From Streptomyces sp. MA5143a (lineage in GTDB: Bacteria > Actinomycetota > Actinomycetes > Streptomycetales > Streptomycetaceae): 64,000 nt of DNA. The position numbers and the translations under genes were made by a program. This document shows, piece by piece, positions 46,165 to 54,358 of this stretch. The stretch's first letter is position 1, and each line of letters begins with the position of its first letter. The DNA is taken from contig NZ_OLMK01000020.1 in NCBI RefSeq assembly GCF_900290235.1, positions 47,890-111,889 of the forward strand, written 5' to 3'. The notes below the pieces were generated by a model. That model was not told the origin of the DNA. It was given only the letters and a program-made list of their open reading frames with translations, and ran no database searches.

Positions 46165-47798
46165 TTGAGGTCCCCCTCGTCGTCGGCCTCCGTACGGGCC
46201 GGCTCGGTGTTCGCGGTGAGAGCGGTGGACGTGGTCGAGGCGTCCGGGTTCCTGAATGCGTTCGGGTCGGGGTCGCCCTTGAGCCCGGCCATGAACGCCT
46301 CCACCCACATACCGGGCGGGGGCAGCTCCTTCTTCGGCTCCGGCTCCGGCTGCCACACGGGGGCGGCGGCCATCGCCGCCTCTGCCGCGGCTTCCGCGGC
46401 GGCGGCCTCGGCGTAGCGCTGGCTGAGCGGGATCTTGTTCCGGCTGCGGCGCTGCGGCAGACCGTTGGCGGTCCACTCGGTGACGACGGGCACGTCGTCC
46501 TCCACGCCCGGCCCCATCTCCTCCGCGGAGCTGGGGATCCGCGGACCGGTGGTCGGACGACGACGCTTCGGCTTGCGGTTGGGGCCTTCGACACCGCCGG
46601 TGTCCATGGTGGGTACGGCGCCGATGCCGATGCCATGGGCGAGGCCCGGGGCGGCCTCCTCGGTGAGCATGTCGCGAGGTACGACGACGACCGCTCGGAC
46701 GCCGCCGTAGGCGGACGGCCGCAGGGAGACCTGCATCTTGTACATCGTCGACAGCCGGCCCACGACGGCCAGACCGAGACGCGGGCTGCCGCCAAGGTCG
46801 TACATGTCCATGCCCTGCTGCGCCTTCGCCAGCATGTCCTCGACCTTGGCCCGTGCCTCCTCGCTGAGGCTGATGCCGCCGTCCTCGATCTCGATGGCGA
46901 CGCCGGTCTGCACCTCGACCGCGGTGACGTGCACCTTGGTGTGCGGCGGGGAGTAGCGGGTCGCGTTGTCGAGGAGTTCGGCGCAGGCGTGGATGACGGG
47001 TTCGACGGAGACGCCGTTGACGTTGACCTTGGCGATGGAGTGCAGCTCGATGCGGCGGTACTCCAGGATGCGGGACATCGCGCCGCGCAGACAGCTGTAC
47101 AGCGGGACCGGCTTGGGCCAGACGCGGCCCGGGCGGCTGCCGCCGAGGACGGCGATGGAGTCGGCGAGGCGGCCGATCAGCGCGGTGCCGTGGTCGATGC
47201 GCAGCAGGTCGTCGAAGACCTCGGGGTTGCGCCCGTGGTCCTCCTCCATCTCTCGGAGTTCCTTGTTCTGCTGGTGGACGATCGCCTGGACCCGGCGGGC
47301 GATGTTGACGAAGGAACGCTGCGAGGAGTCACGCATCGCTTCCTCGCGGTCCACGATGTCGAGCACCGCGCGCAGCAAGTCGCGCTGCGACTGGGGGAGT
47401 TCCCGCCACTCCGCGTCACCGTCGATGACGTGGCGAATCACCTCTGAGGGGGATTCTCCACCACGCAGCCGGTACAGCACGGCGGGCAGGATCTCCTTGC
47501 CCAGCCGGGTGAACTCCTGGTCGTGGGCGGCGATCCGCTGCTCCAGGGAGAGGGTGCGCCGTTCCTGTTCGGCGCGCAGTTCGCGCACGGAACGGTGGTT
47601 GCCGCGCACGGCCACGACCGCGACCGCGATCAGCAGCAGTGTCGCGACGGCTCCGGACAAGCCGACGGCGAGCCGGACCGGCCCTGTCACCAGGGCGACG
47701 GTGGTCCCGGTCGCCGCGGCCATCAGTATCGCCGGCAGCAGTAGTACGCGCCCGTGGGGGAGGTCACGGCCACCGGGAGGCGATTGAACACTCACCAT
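46161..47798 (-). CDS. rarA: Conservon sensor kinase-like membrane protein (CvnA type)
   Basis: 545 aa, ATG at 47798 with GAGGG 6 nt upstream. Two membrane helices lie at about 18-40 and 43-65, with a short outer loop. A coiled, cytoplasmic helical part follows. The ATPase domain has ELLDNATRYSPPHTKV (N box), EIEDGGISLSEEA and LGLAVVGRLS. There is no obvious HisKA phosphoacceptor with HE, in keeping with conservon kinases. The last 150 residues are Pro/Glu/Ala-rich, including an AEAAAAEAAAEAA stretch. First gene of the five-gene operon. Confidence 0.92.
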   Translation of the reverse strand: MVSVQSPPGGRDLPHGRVLLLPAILMAAATGTTVALVTGPVRLAVGLSGAVATLLLIAVAVVAVRGNHRSVRELRAEQERRTLSLEQRIAAHDQEFTRLGKEILPAVLYRLRGGESPSEVIRHVIDGDAEWRELPQSQRDLLRAVLDIVDREEAMRDSSQRSFVNIARRVQAIVHQQNKELREMEEDHGRNPEVFDDLLRIDHGTALIGRLADSIAVLGGSRPGRVWPKPVPLYSCLRGAMSRILEYRRIELHSIAKVNVNGVSVEPVIHACAELLDNATRYSPPHTKVHVTAVEVQTGVAIEIEDGGISLSEEARAKVEDMLAKAQQGMDMYDLGGSPRLGLAVVGRLSTMYKMQVSLRPSAYGGVRAVVVVPRDMLTEEAAPGLAHGIGIGAVPTMDTGGVEGPNRKPKRRRPTTGPRIPSSAEEMGPGVEDDVPVVTEWTANGLPQRRSRNKIPLSQRYAEAAAAEAAAEAAMAAAPVWQPEPEPKKELPPPGMWVEAFMAGLKGDPDPNAFRNPDASTTSTALTANTEPARTEADDEGDLK

Positions 47799-48115
47799 GT
47801 ATGCCCTCTAACGACAAATCGGCTGGAGGTCGGGGGACTTGCTGGGACTTCTGGGACTAGCTGGGGGTTCATCCGGGAATCAAACTGGATCTTCGGTAAT
47901 TTTTGGAACAAGCGCACGAATACACCTCAACTCGGTGCGCTGCGGGCGAGCTTAGTCCGACCGGATCATCGCTGTGTCATATTCAGCAACCGCCTGAAAT
48001 CGCCCTCGCGACAGGAGTACGCTCTGTTCGTTTACACGCTCAGGCGCGACTCGAACGCACAGCGTGACGACGCACGGGCGTGCGAAGGCGGTGGCCAGGC
48101 GCCATGCGGTAGGCC
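47799..48115. promoter_or_regulatory. Promoter region of the conservon operon
   Basis: 317 bp, AT-richer than its surroundings in 47880-48000. GGGACTT/GGGACTA words repeat three times at 47835-47865. It should carry the leftward rarA promoter. No gene or strong dyad is visible. Confidence 0.45.
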
Positions 48116-48901
48116 TCAGGCGCCGACGATACGCAGCGCGGCGTCCGCGGTGGCCTCGGCGAATCCGGACACATCGCGGTCAGGGTCGGAGCGGTGCACG
48201 AGGATGACCCCCTCGATCAGCCCGAACACGAGGTCGGTCCGCAGCTCCAGCTCGATCTTGGCGAGCGCCCCGCCCACGGCCGTCGCCGCGATCAACTGGC
48301 CGTAGGCGTCCTTGAGTTCGGCCCGCACGGCGTGGAACCCGGCGAAGCGTTCGGCACGAACCTCGGGGAGGAGGTACAGCCCGCCGAGGTTGTGCGGGCC
48401 GCCGCACAGCAGCTCCACATCGGCGCGGCACAGCTCCCACAGCCGCTCCTCGGCCGGCTCGGCGTCCCGGGTGAGCAGGTCACGGGCGTATCCCAGGGAC
48501 GGCGTCACCGTGGACTCCAGGAGCTCGGCCAGCAGCTCCTCCTTGCCGGAGACGTAGTGGTACATGGACGCCTGACGCATCCCGGCCCGCTCGGCGACAG
48601 CCCTGGTGGTGGTGGCGGCATAACCACGCGTGGTGAACAACTCGGCCGCCGCAGCGAGAAGTTCATCGCGCGGCGACAATCCGCTGTCCGGCCGCTGCGC
48701 GACCCTGGGCCTACCGACCCGCCGCCCACCCGCACCACCGGCACTTCCCGTACGTTCGGCCGCACCACCGCCACTTCCCGTACGTTCAGCCGCGCGACCC
48801 GCACCTCCCGTACGTCCGGCCGCACCCCCGGCACTTCCCGCACGTTCGCCCGCACGACCCGCACCTCCCGTGCGCTCGCCCGCACCGCCCGCGCTTCCCA
48901 T
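48116..48901 (-). CDS. TetR-family regulator with a decapeptide-repeat N-terminus
   Basis: 261 aa from the ATG at 48901 (GAGG 9 nt before it). Residues 1-60 are six decapeptides of the type AERTGSAGGA, encoded by exact 30-bp units. The TetR HTH is at about 75-125 (RDELLAAAAELFTTRGYAATTTRAVAERAGMRQASMYHYVSGKEELLAELL overall). The ligand domain includes LWELCRADVELLCGGPHNLGGLYLLPEVRAERF. It is divergent from the guanidine/urea operon and is the obvious candidate to bind the palindrome at 49150. A start inside the repeats or at RRVGRPRVAQ would give a normal-sized TetR protein. Confidence 0.85.
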   Translation of the reverse strand: MGSAGGAGERTGGAGRAGERAGSAGGAAGRTGGAGRAAERTGSGGGAAERTGSAGGAGGRRVGRPRVAQRPDSGLSPRDELLAAAAELFTTRGYAATTTRAVAERAGMRQASMYHYVSGKEELLAELLESTVTPSLGYARDLLTRDAEPAEERLWELCRADVELLCGGPHNLGGLYLLPEVRAERFAGFHAVRAELKDAYGQLIAATAVGGALAKIELELRTDLVFGLIEGVILVHRSDPDRDVSGFAEATADAALRIVGA

Positions 48902-48910
48902 GCGTTCGAT
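48731..48910 (-). repeat. 30-bp in-frame tandem repeat (six units)
   Basis: CACTTCCCG/CACCTCCCG words recur at exactly 30-bp steps (48741, 48771, 48801, 48831, 48861, 48891), encoding the decapeptide repeats of the TetR protein. There are no spacers, so it is not a CRISPR array. Confidence 0.8.
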
Positions 48911-48954
48911 CCTCGCACACGCACCGCGACACCCCTCCGGGCGGCGATCAGCCC

Positions 48955-49026
48955 CCACCACGGGCCATCCGCCACCACGGGCCATCCCCCACCACGGGCC
49001 ATGGGGTCCCCCACCACGGGCCATCC
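48955..49026. repeat. 16-bp tandem repeat CCACCACGGGCCATCC
   Basis: Four copies (48955-48970, 48972-48987, 48989-49002 partial, 49011-49026) in the spacer between the TetR gene and the UAAP1 gene. Confidence 0.75.
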
Positions 49027-49149
49027 CCCATCCACCCCCACCGCCCGTCCCCACCCTCCCTCACCAACACCCCGCCAACGAAAGACCGGTGAGGCCCCAG
49101 TAACTACCTCGCAACGCGCGGGACATGGCGGCGACCCACCTCCCCCTTA

Positions 49150-49171
49150 ATTTCTGTCGCACGACAGAAAT
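49150..49171. promoter_or_regulatory. Palindromic operator of the guanidine/urea operon
   Basis: ATTTCTGTCG-N2-CGACAGAAAT, a perfect 10-bp dyad, 25 bp before the UAAP1 ATG. The same core is at 38212-38231 before the APC permease. The likely ligand is the adjacent TetR protein. Confidence 0.65.
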
Positions 49172-49196
49172 AAGCGCCGCACCCGGAGGTCCCGCC

Positions 49197-50021
49197 ATGG
49201 CGACAGCGACCACGTACGGAGCACGCGACCACGCCCGCGCCCAGGAGGGCACCCGCGCCGAGGCGATGCCGGTGGTCCCGGCCGGCGACTGGCCGGACCC
49301 GCCCGCCGACGCCGGCCCCCTGCTGTGGGCCGAGACCGTCGCGGGCGGCAACTACACGCACAAGGTGCTGGCCCGGGGGACGGAGCTGCGCCTGACCGAC
49401 CCGCACGGCGACGCCTGCGCCCATGTCCTGCTGTACGTCGCCGACCGTCCCTGGGAGCGACTGAACGTCGCCGACACCGTCAAGGTCCAGTGGAACGCCT
49501 ACCTGGGCGAGGGCGTCCTGCTCCTGTCCGACCAGGGCCGTGTCCTCGCCTCCCTGGTCGCCGACACCTCCGGCCGGCACGACGCGCTGTGCGGCACCTC
49601 CACCCTCGTACGCAACACCGCCCGTTACGGCGACGGCAGCCCCCAGTCCCCCTCCCCCGCCGGACGCGAACTTTTCAAGCTCGCCGCCGCGAAGAACGGC
49701 CTCGGCCCCCGCGACCTGCCGCCCTCCCTCTCGTTCTTCCAGGGCGTCGAGGTCCGCGACGACGGCACCCTCGACTTCACCGGCTCAGCCGGCCCCGGCA
49801 CCAGCGTCACCCTGCGCACCGAGCAGGACGTCACCGTCCTCGTCGCCAACGTCCCGCACCCGGCCGATCCGCGCCCGGAGTACGTGAGCACCGCGCTGGA
49901 GGTGCTCGCCTGGCGGGCCCGAGCGACCGAGCCGGACGACCCGCTGTGGAACGCCACCCCGGAAGGACGCCGGGCCTTCCTCAACACCGCCGAGTTCCGC
50001 ACCGCCAGGGGGACCGCATGA
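49197..50021 (+). CDS. Urea amidolyase-associated protein 1 (UAAP1, DUF1989; carboxyguanidine deiminase subunit)
   Basis: 274 aa, ATG at 49197 with GGAGG 8 nt before it. DUF1989 features: LWAETVAGGNYTHKVLARGTELRLTDPHGDACAHVLLYVADRPWERLNVADTVKVQWNAYLGEG and TSGRHDALCGTSTLVRNT, with the Cys and His residues conserved in the family. UAAP1 and UAAP2 homologues were reported to form the carboxyguanidine deiminase CgdAB. That enzyme converts carboxyguanidine to allophanate, between the carboxylase and hydrolase encoded downstream. First gene of the operon. Confidence 0.88.
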   Translation: MATATTYGARDHARAQEGTRAEAMPVVPAGDWPDPPADAGPLLWAETVAGGNYTHKVLARGTELRLTDPHGDACAHVLLYVADRPWERLNVADTVKVQWNAYLGEGVLLLSDQGRVLASLVADTSGRHDALCGTSTLVRNTARYGDGSPQSPSPAGRELFKLAAAKNGLGPRDLPPSLSFFQGVEVRDDGTLDFTGSAGPGTSVTLRTEQDVTVLVANVPHPADPRPEYVSTALEVLAWRARATEPDDPLWNATPEGRRAFLNTAEFRTARGTA

Positions 50022-50065
50022 CGACCCTGATCGTTCCGGCCCGCGCCGCGAGGAGGACCGTATGA
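50018..50065 (+). CDS. Fifteen-codon ORF bridging UAAP1 and UAAP2, duplicate of the UAAP2 N-terminus
   Basis: ATG at 50018 overlaps the UAAP1 stop, and its own TGA overlaps the UAAP2 ATG. The peptide MTTLIVPARAARRTV resembles MTSVVVAARAAWSAV, the start of UAAP2. It looks like a 44-bp tandem duplication of the gene start that now couples translation of the two genes. A functional peptide is not implied. Confidence 0.5.
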   Translation: MTTLIVPARAARRTV

Positions 50066-50796
50066 CTTCCGTGGTCGTCGCGGCCCGTGCCGCCTGGTCC
50101 GCCGTCGTCCCGGCCGGCGGGACCCTCACCCTCACCGATCTGCACGGCAACCAGGCCGTCGACTTCCTCGTGTACGACGCCCACGACACAGCCGTCCGCT
50201 ACAGCGCCCCCGACACCATCCACGCGCAGGGCGGCATCTTCCTCACCACCGGCAGTGTGCTGATGTCCAACGAGCACACCCCGCTGATGACCGTGGTCGC
50301 CGACGACGTCGGTCGGCACGACACCGTGGGCGGCGCCTGCTCGAAGGAGTCGAACACCCTGCGGTACGGGCACCACACCTGGTCGCAGCACGCCTGCGTG
50401 GACAACTTCCTCGCGGAGGGCGCCCGGCACGGCCTCGGCAAACGCGACCTGGTGTCGAACGTCAACTGGTACATGAACGTGCCGGTCGAGAAGGACGGCA
50501 CCCTCGGCATCGTCGACGGCATCTCCGCGCCGGGACTGTCCCTGACCCTGCGCGCCGAGCGCGACGTCCTCGTCCTGGTCTCCAACTGCCCCCAGATCAA
50601 CAACCCCTGCAACGGCTTCTCCCCGACGGCCGTCGAGATGACCATCGACCAGCCACTGCTCGAAGCCACCGCCGACACGACCGAAGCCACCGCCGACCCG
50701 ACCGAAGCCACCACCGACCCGACCGAAACCCGCGCCGACACGACCGAAGCCACCTCCCCGACCCCCCAACCCCCCTCCCAAGGGAGCCCCGCATGA
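50062..50796 (+). CDS. Urea amidolyase-associated protein 2 (UAAP2, DUF1989)
   Basis: 244 aa, ATG at 50062 with GAGGAGG 6 nt before it. DUF1989 landmarks: LTLTDLHGNQAVDFLVYDAHD, IHAQGGIFLTTGSVLMSNEHTPLMTVVADDVGRHDTVGGACSKESNTLRYG and CVDNFLAEGARHGLGKRDLVSNVNWYMNVPV, then SNCPQINNPCNGFSPT. The conserved domain ends at about 200; the remaining tail is a Thr/Glu/Ala repeat (EATADTT units) encoded by 21-bp tandem repeats and not expected in relatives. It overlaps the carboxylase gene by ATGA. Confidence 0.88.
   Translation: MTSVVVAARAAWSAVVPAGGTLTLTDLHGNQAVDFLVYDAHDTAVRYSAPDTIHAQGGIFLTTGSVLMSNEHTPLMTVVADDVGRHDTVGGACSKESNTLRYGHHTWSQHACVDNFLAEGARHGLGKRDLVSNVNWYMNVPVEKDGTLGIVDGISAPGLSLTLRAERDVLVLVSNCPQINNPCNGFSPTAVEMTIDQPLLEATADTTEATADPTEATTDPTETRADTTEATSPTPQPPSQGSPA
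50662..50756 (+). repeat. 21-bp tandem repeat in the UAAP2 tail
   Basis: Four and a half units of GAAGCCACCGCCGACACGACC type (50662, 50683, 50704, 50725, 50746), encoding EATADTT-like heptapeptides. Confidence 0.8.
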
Positions 50797-53700
50797 CCTT
50801 CGGCACCCTGTTGGTCGCCAACCGGGGCGAGATCGCCGTCCGTGTCCTCCGTACCGCCCGCGACCTGGGCCTGCGCACGGTCGCGGTGTACTCCGACGCC
50901 GACCGCGCCGCACCCCACGTCCGCCTCGCCGACACGGCCGTACGGCTCGGTCCGGCGCCCGCGCAGGAGTCGTACCTCGACGCCGACCTGGTGCTGAGGG
51001 CGGCGAAGGACGCGGGCGCGGGCGCCGTCCACCCCGGCTACGGCTTCCTGTCCGAGGACGCCGCCTTCGCCCGCCGCTGCGCGGACGCCGGGATCGTGTT
51101 CGTGGGCCCCACCCCGGAGCAGTTGGAGCTGTTCGGTGCGAAGCACACCGCGCGGGCGGCCGCCGAGGCCGCGGGCGTCCCGCTGCTCCCCGGCACCGGC
51201 CTGCTGGCCTCCCTCGACGAGGCTCTCGACCGCGCCGAGGCCGTCGGGTACCCGGTGATGCTGAAGGCCACCGGCGGCGGGGGCGGCATCGGCATGTCGG
51301 CCTGCCGCTCCGCCGCCGAACTGGCGGAGGCGTGGGCACGGGTGCAGCGGGTCGCCGCCGCCTCGTTCTCCTCCGCCGGTGTCTTCCTCGAACGCCTCGT
51401 CGAGCGCGCCCGCCACGTGGAGGTGCAGGTCTTCGGCGACGGCGAGGGCCGCGTCGTCACCTTCGGCGACCGCGACTGCTCCCTCCAGCGCCGCCACCAG
51501 AAGGTCGTCGAGGAGGCCCCGGCCCCGGGCCTGCCCGCCGCCGTCCGCGAGCGGCTCGCCACGTCGGCACGCGACCTCTGCGCGAGCGTCGCCTACCGCT
51601 CCGCCGGAACCGTCGAGTTCGTGTACGACCCGGAGCGCGGCGAGGCGTACTTCCTGGAGGTCAACACCCGCCTCCAGGTGGAGCACCCGGTCACCGAGGA
51701 GACCTACGGCGTCGACCTCGTCGCCTGGATGCTGCGTCTCGCGCGCGGCGAGTCGGACGTCGTCCGCGACCCGGGTCCGCCCCGCGGCCACGCCGTCGAG
51801 GCCCGGATCTACGCCGAGGACCCCTCCCGCGAACACCGGCCGAGCGCGGGCCTGTTGACACGGGTGGAGTTCCCGCCGGGCGTCCGCGTGGACGGCTGGG
51901 TGGAGACCGGCACCGAGGTGACGACGTCGTACGACCCGCTGCTCGCCAAGGTCGTCGCCCATGGACCGGACCGCGACCACGCCCTGCGCCGGCTCGACGA
52001 GGCGCTGTCCCGGACCCGGATCGACGGCATCGAGACCAACCTGGGCCAGCTCCGGGCCGCCCTGCACAGCCCTGACCTGCGGCGGGCCACCCACTCCACC
52101 GCCACTCTCGCGACCGTGGCCGACCCGACGCCCCGCATCGAGGTGATCTCCGGCGGCACCCTCACCACCGTGCAGGACTGGCCAGGCCGCACCGGGTACT
52201 GGCAGGTCGGCGTACCGCCCTGCGGCCCCATGGACGACCTGTCCTTCCGCCTCGGCAACACGGCGCTCGGCAATCCCGAGGGCGCACCGGGCCTCGAATG
52301 CACCCTCCGGGGCCCCTCCTTGCGGTTCACCCACGCCACCACGGTGTGCGTGACGGGCGCCCCGGCCCCGGTGACCGTGGACGGCTCATCCGTTCCGCAG
52401 TGGGAGCCGGTGACGGTGCCCGCCGGCGCCGTACTGGCCGTCGGCGCCCCCGACCAACACGGCCTGCGCACCTACGTGTTGTTCGCCGGGGGCGGCCTGG
52501 ACGTGCCGTCGTTCCTCGGCAGCGCGGCCACCTTCACCCTGGGGCGCTTCGGCGGCCACGGCGGCCGGGAGCTGAGGACGGGCGACGTGCTGCACGGCGG
52601 AGGGGCCGGCGAAGGCAGCCCGGTACCGGCCGGGGCCCGCCCGGTGTTCGGCTCGACCTGGCAGGTGGCCGCTCTCGAAGGGCCGCACGCGGCACCGGAG
52701 TTCTTCACCGAGGAGGACATCCACGAGTTCTACGCCGCCGACTGGAAGGTCCACTTCAACTCGGCCCGCACCGGCGTACGGCTGGTCGGCCCCAAGCCCC
52801 GCTGGGCGCGGACCGACGGCGGCGAGGCGGGTCTGCACCCCTCCAACATCCACGACACCCCGTACTCGGTCGGCGCCGTCGACTACACCGGCGACATGCC
52901 GGTCCTGCTCGGCCCCGACGGCCCCTCACTCGGCGGTTTCGTCTGCCCGGCGACGGTGATCTCCTCGGAACGCTGGAAGCTGGGACAGCTCCGCCCGGGC
53001 GACACGGTCCGCTTCCTGCCCGTCGCCGACGACGCCTCGCCCCGCCCCGCGATCGTCGACGGCGGTGTCCTGGCCCGGGACGGCGAGGTGACGTACCGCC
53101 GCAGCGGCGACGACAACCTGCTCGTCGAGTTCGGCCCCATGCAGCTGGACCTGGGTCTGCGGATGCGGGTGCACGCCCTGATGGAGGCGGTGGCCGAGAC
53201 GGGCCCCGACGGCGTCACCGACCTCACCCCCGGCATCCGCTCCCTCCAGATCCGCACCGACCCGGCCCGGCTCCCCCAATCCGAACTCCTGGCCACCGTA
53301 CGGGGGATCGTCTCCTCGCTGCCCCCGGCCGACGAGTTGGTCGTCCCCTCCCGCACGGTCCATCTGCCCCTGTCCTGGGACGATCCCGCGACCCGTGAGG
53401 CCATCGCCCGCTACATGGCCGGTGTCCGCGACGACGCGCCCTGGTGCCCGTGGAACATCGAGTTCATCCGCCGTGTCAACGGCCTGGAATCGGTGGCGGA
53501 CGTGTACGACACGGTGTTCGCCGCCGAGTACCTGGTCCTGGGCCTGGGCGATGTGTATCTGGGCGCGCCCGTGGCGACCCCGCTCGACCCGCGCCACCGC
53601 CTGGTGACGACGAAGTACAACCCCGCCCGCACCTGGACCGCCGAGAACTCGGTGGGCATCGGCGGCGCCTACCTGTGCGTCTACGGCATGGAGGGGCCCG

Positions 53701-54308
53701 GCGGCTACCAGTTCGTCGGCCGCACCACCCAGGTCTGGTCCCCCTGGCAGCAGCGCGGTGCCTTCGAGGTGGGCTCCCCGTGGCTGCTGCGCTTCTTCGA
53801 CCGGGTGAAGTGGTATCCGGTGGACGCGGACGAACTCCTCGCCCTGCGGGCCGACATCATCTCCGGCCGCTTCGTCCCCCGGATCGAGGAGGGCGAGTTC
53901 TCCCTCGCCGACCACCAGCGGTTCCTCACCGAACACGCCGACTCCATAGCCGGGTTCAGGACACGCCAGCGGTCCGCCTTCGCCGCGGAACGAGCCGCCT
54001 GGGAGGCCGCCGGCGAGTTCGCCCGAGCGGAGGCCGCCACCGCCGCACCGGTGCCCTCGACGGAGATCGACGTCCCGGCGGGCGGGCGGGTGATCGAGGC
54101 GGAGTTCGCCGCGTCGGTCTGGCAGCTCCACGTCCGGCCCGGGGACCGGGTGACCACCGGCCGGCCCCTGCTGACCCTGGAGGCCATGAAGATGGAGTCC
54201 CGCGTCCACTCCCCGCTGAACGGCGTGGTCCACGAGACCCTGACCGTCCCGGGCGCCCAGGTCCAGGCGGGCACACCACTCCTCGTCCTGACCCCCGACA
54301 CCGACTGA
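50793..54308 (+). CDS. Biotin-dependent urea/guanidine carboxylase
   Basis: 1171 aa. Biotin carboxylase domain at about 1-445 (LLVANRGEIAVRVLRTARDLG, GGGGIGM, EVNTRLQVEHPVTEETYGVDLV). KipA-like then KipI-like halves of the carboxyltransferase domain follow at about 450-1000 (GGTLTTVQDWPGRTGYWQVGVPPCGPMDDLSFRLGN; GDDNLLVEFGPMQLDLGLRMRVHAL). The biotinyl domain is C-terminal, with Lys1133 in LEAMKME. The gene is separate from allophanate hydrolase, unlike fused yeast urea amidolyase. UAAP-associated bacterial enzymes often prefer guanidine; the specificity residue was not assessed. It overlaps UAAP2 by 4 bp. Confidence 0.93.
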   Translation: MTFGTLLVANRGEIAVRVLRTARDLGLRTVAVYSDADRAAPHVRLADTAVRLGPAPAQESYLDADLVLRAAKDAGAGAVHPGYGFLSEDAAFARRCADAGIVFVGPTPEQLELFGAKHTARAAAEAAGVPLLPGTGLLASLDEALDRAEAVGYPVMLKATGGGGGIGMSACRSAAELAEAWARVQRVAAASFSSAGVFLERLVERARHVEVQVFGDGEGRVVTFGDRDCSLQRRHQKVVEEAPAPGLPAAVRERLATSARDLCASVAYRSAGTVEFVYDPERGEAYFLEVNTRLQVEHPVTEETYGVDLVAWMLRLARGESDVVRDPGPPRGHAVEARIYAEDPSREHRPSAGLLTRVEFPPGVRVDGWVETGTEVTTSYDPLLAKVVAHGPDRDHALRRLDEALSRTRIDGIETNLGQLRAALHSPDLRRATHSTATLATVADPTPRIEVISGGTLTTVQDWPGRTGYWQVGVPPCGPMDDLSFRLGNTALGNPEGAPGLECTLRGPSLRFTHATTVCVTGAPAPVTVDGSSVPQWEPVTVPAGAVLAVGAPDQHGLRTYVLFAGGGLDVPSFLGSAATFTLGRFGGHGGRELRTGDVLHGGGAGEGSPVPAGARPVFGSTWQVAALEGPHAAPEFFTEEDIHEFYAADWKVHFNSARTGVRLVGPKPRWARTDGGEAGLHPSNIHDTPYSVGAVDYTGDMPVLLGPDGPSLGGFVCPATVISSERWKLGQLRPGDTVRFLPVADDASPRPAIVDGGVLARDGEVTYRRSGDDNLLVEFGPMQLDLGLRMRVHALMEAVAETGPDGVTDLTPGIRSLQIRTDPARLPQSELLATVRGIVSSLPPADELVVPSRTVHLPLSWDDPATREAIARYMAGVRDDAPWCPWNIEFIRRVNGLESVADVYDTVFAAEYLVLGLGDVYLGAPVATPLDPRHRLVTTKYNPARTWTAENSVGIGGAYLCVYGMEGPGGYQFVGRTTQVWSPWQQRGAFEVGSPWLLRFFDRVKWYPVDADELLALRADIISGRFVPRIEEGEFSLADHQRFLTEHADSIAGFRTRQRSAFAAERAAWEAAGEFARAEAATAAPVPSTEIDVPAGGRVIEAEFAASVWQLHVRPGDRVTTGRPLLTLEAMKMESRVHSPLNGVVHETLTVPGAQVQAGTPLLVLTPDTD

Positions 54309-54358
54309 TCGGGGCTCGCCCCGCCCGCCCGACGGACCGTCCCAGCCCAGGAGCACCG

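Noticed and set aside
48731..49026. CRISPR-like array
   Set aside because: The 30-bp periodicity has no spacers and is in frame in the TetR gene; the 16-bp repeats are directly adjacent to one another.
49100..49196. Guanidine (ykkC-type) riboswitch before UAAP1
   Set aside because: Only 25 nt lie between the palindrome and the start codon, and no ykkC-like conserved helices are visible; a DNA operator explains the dyad better.
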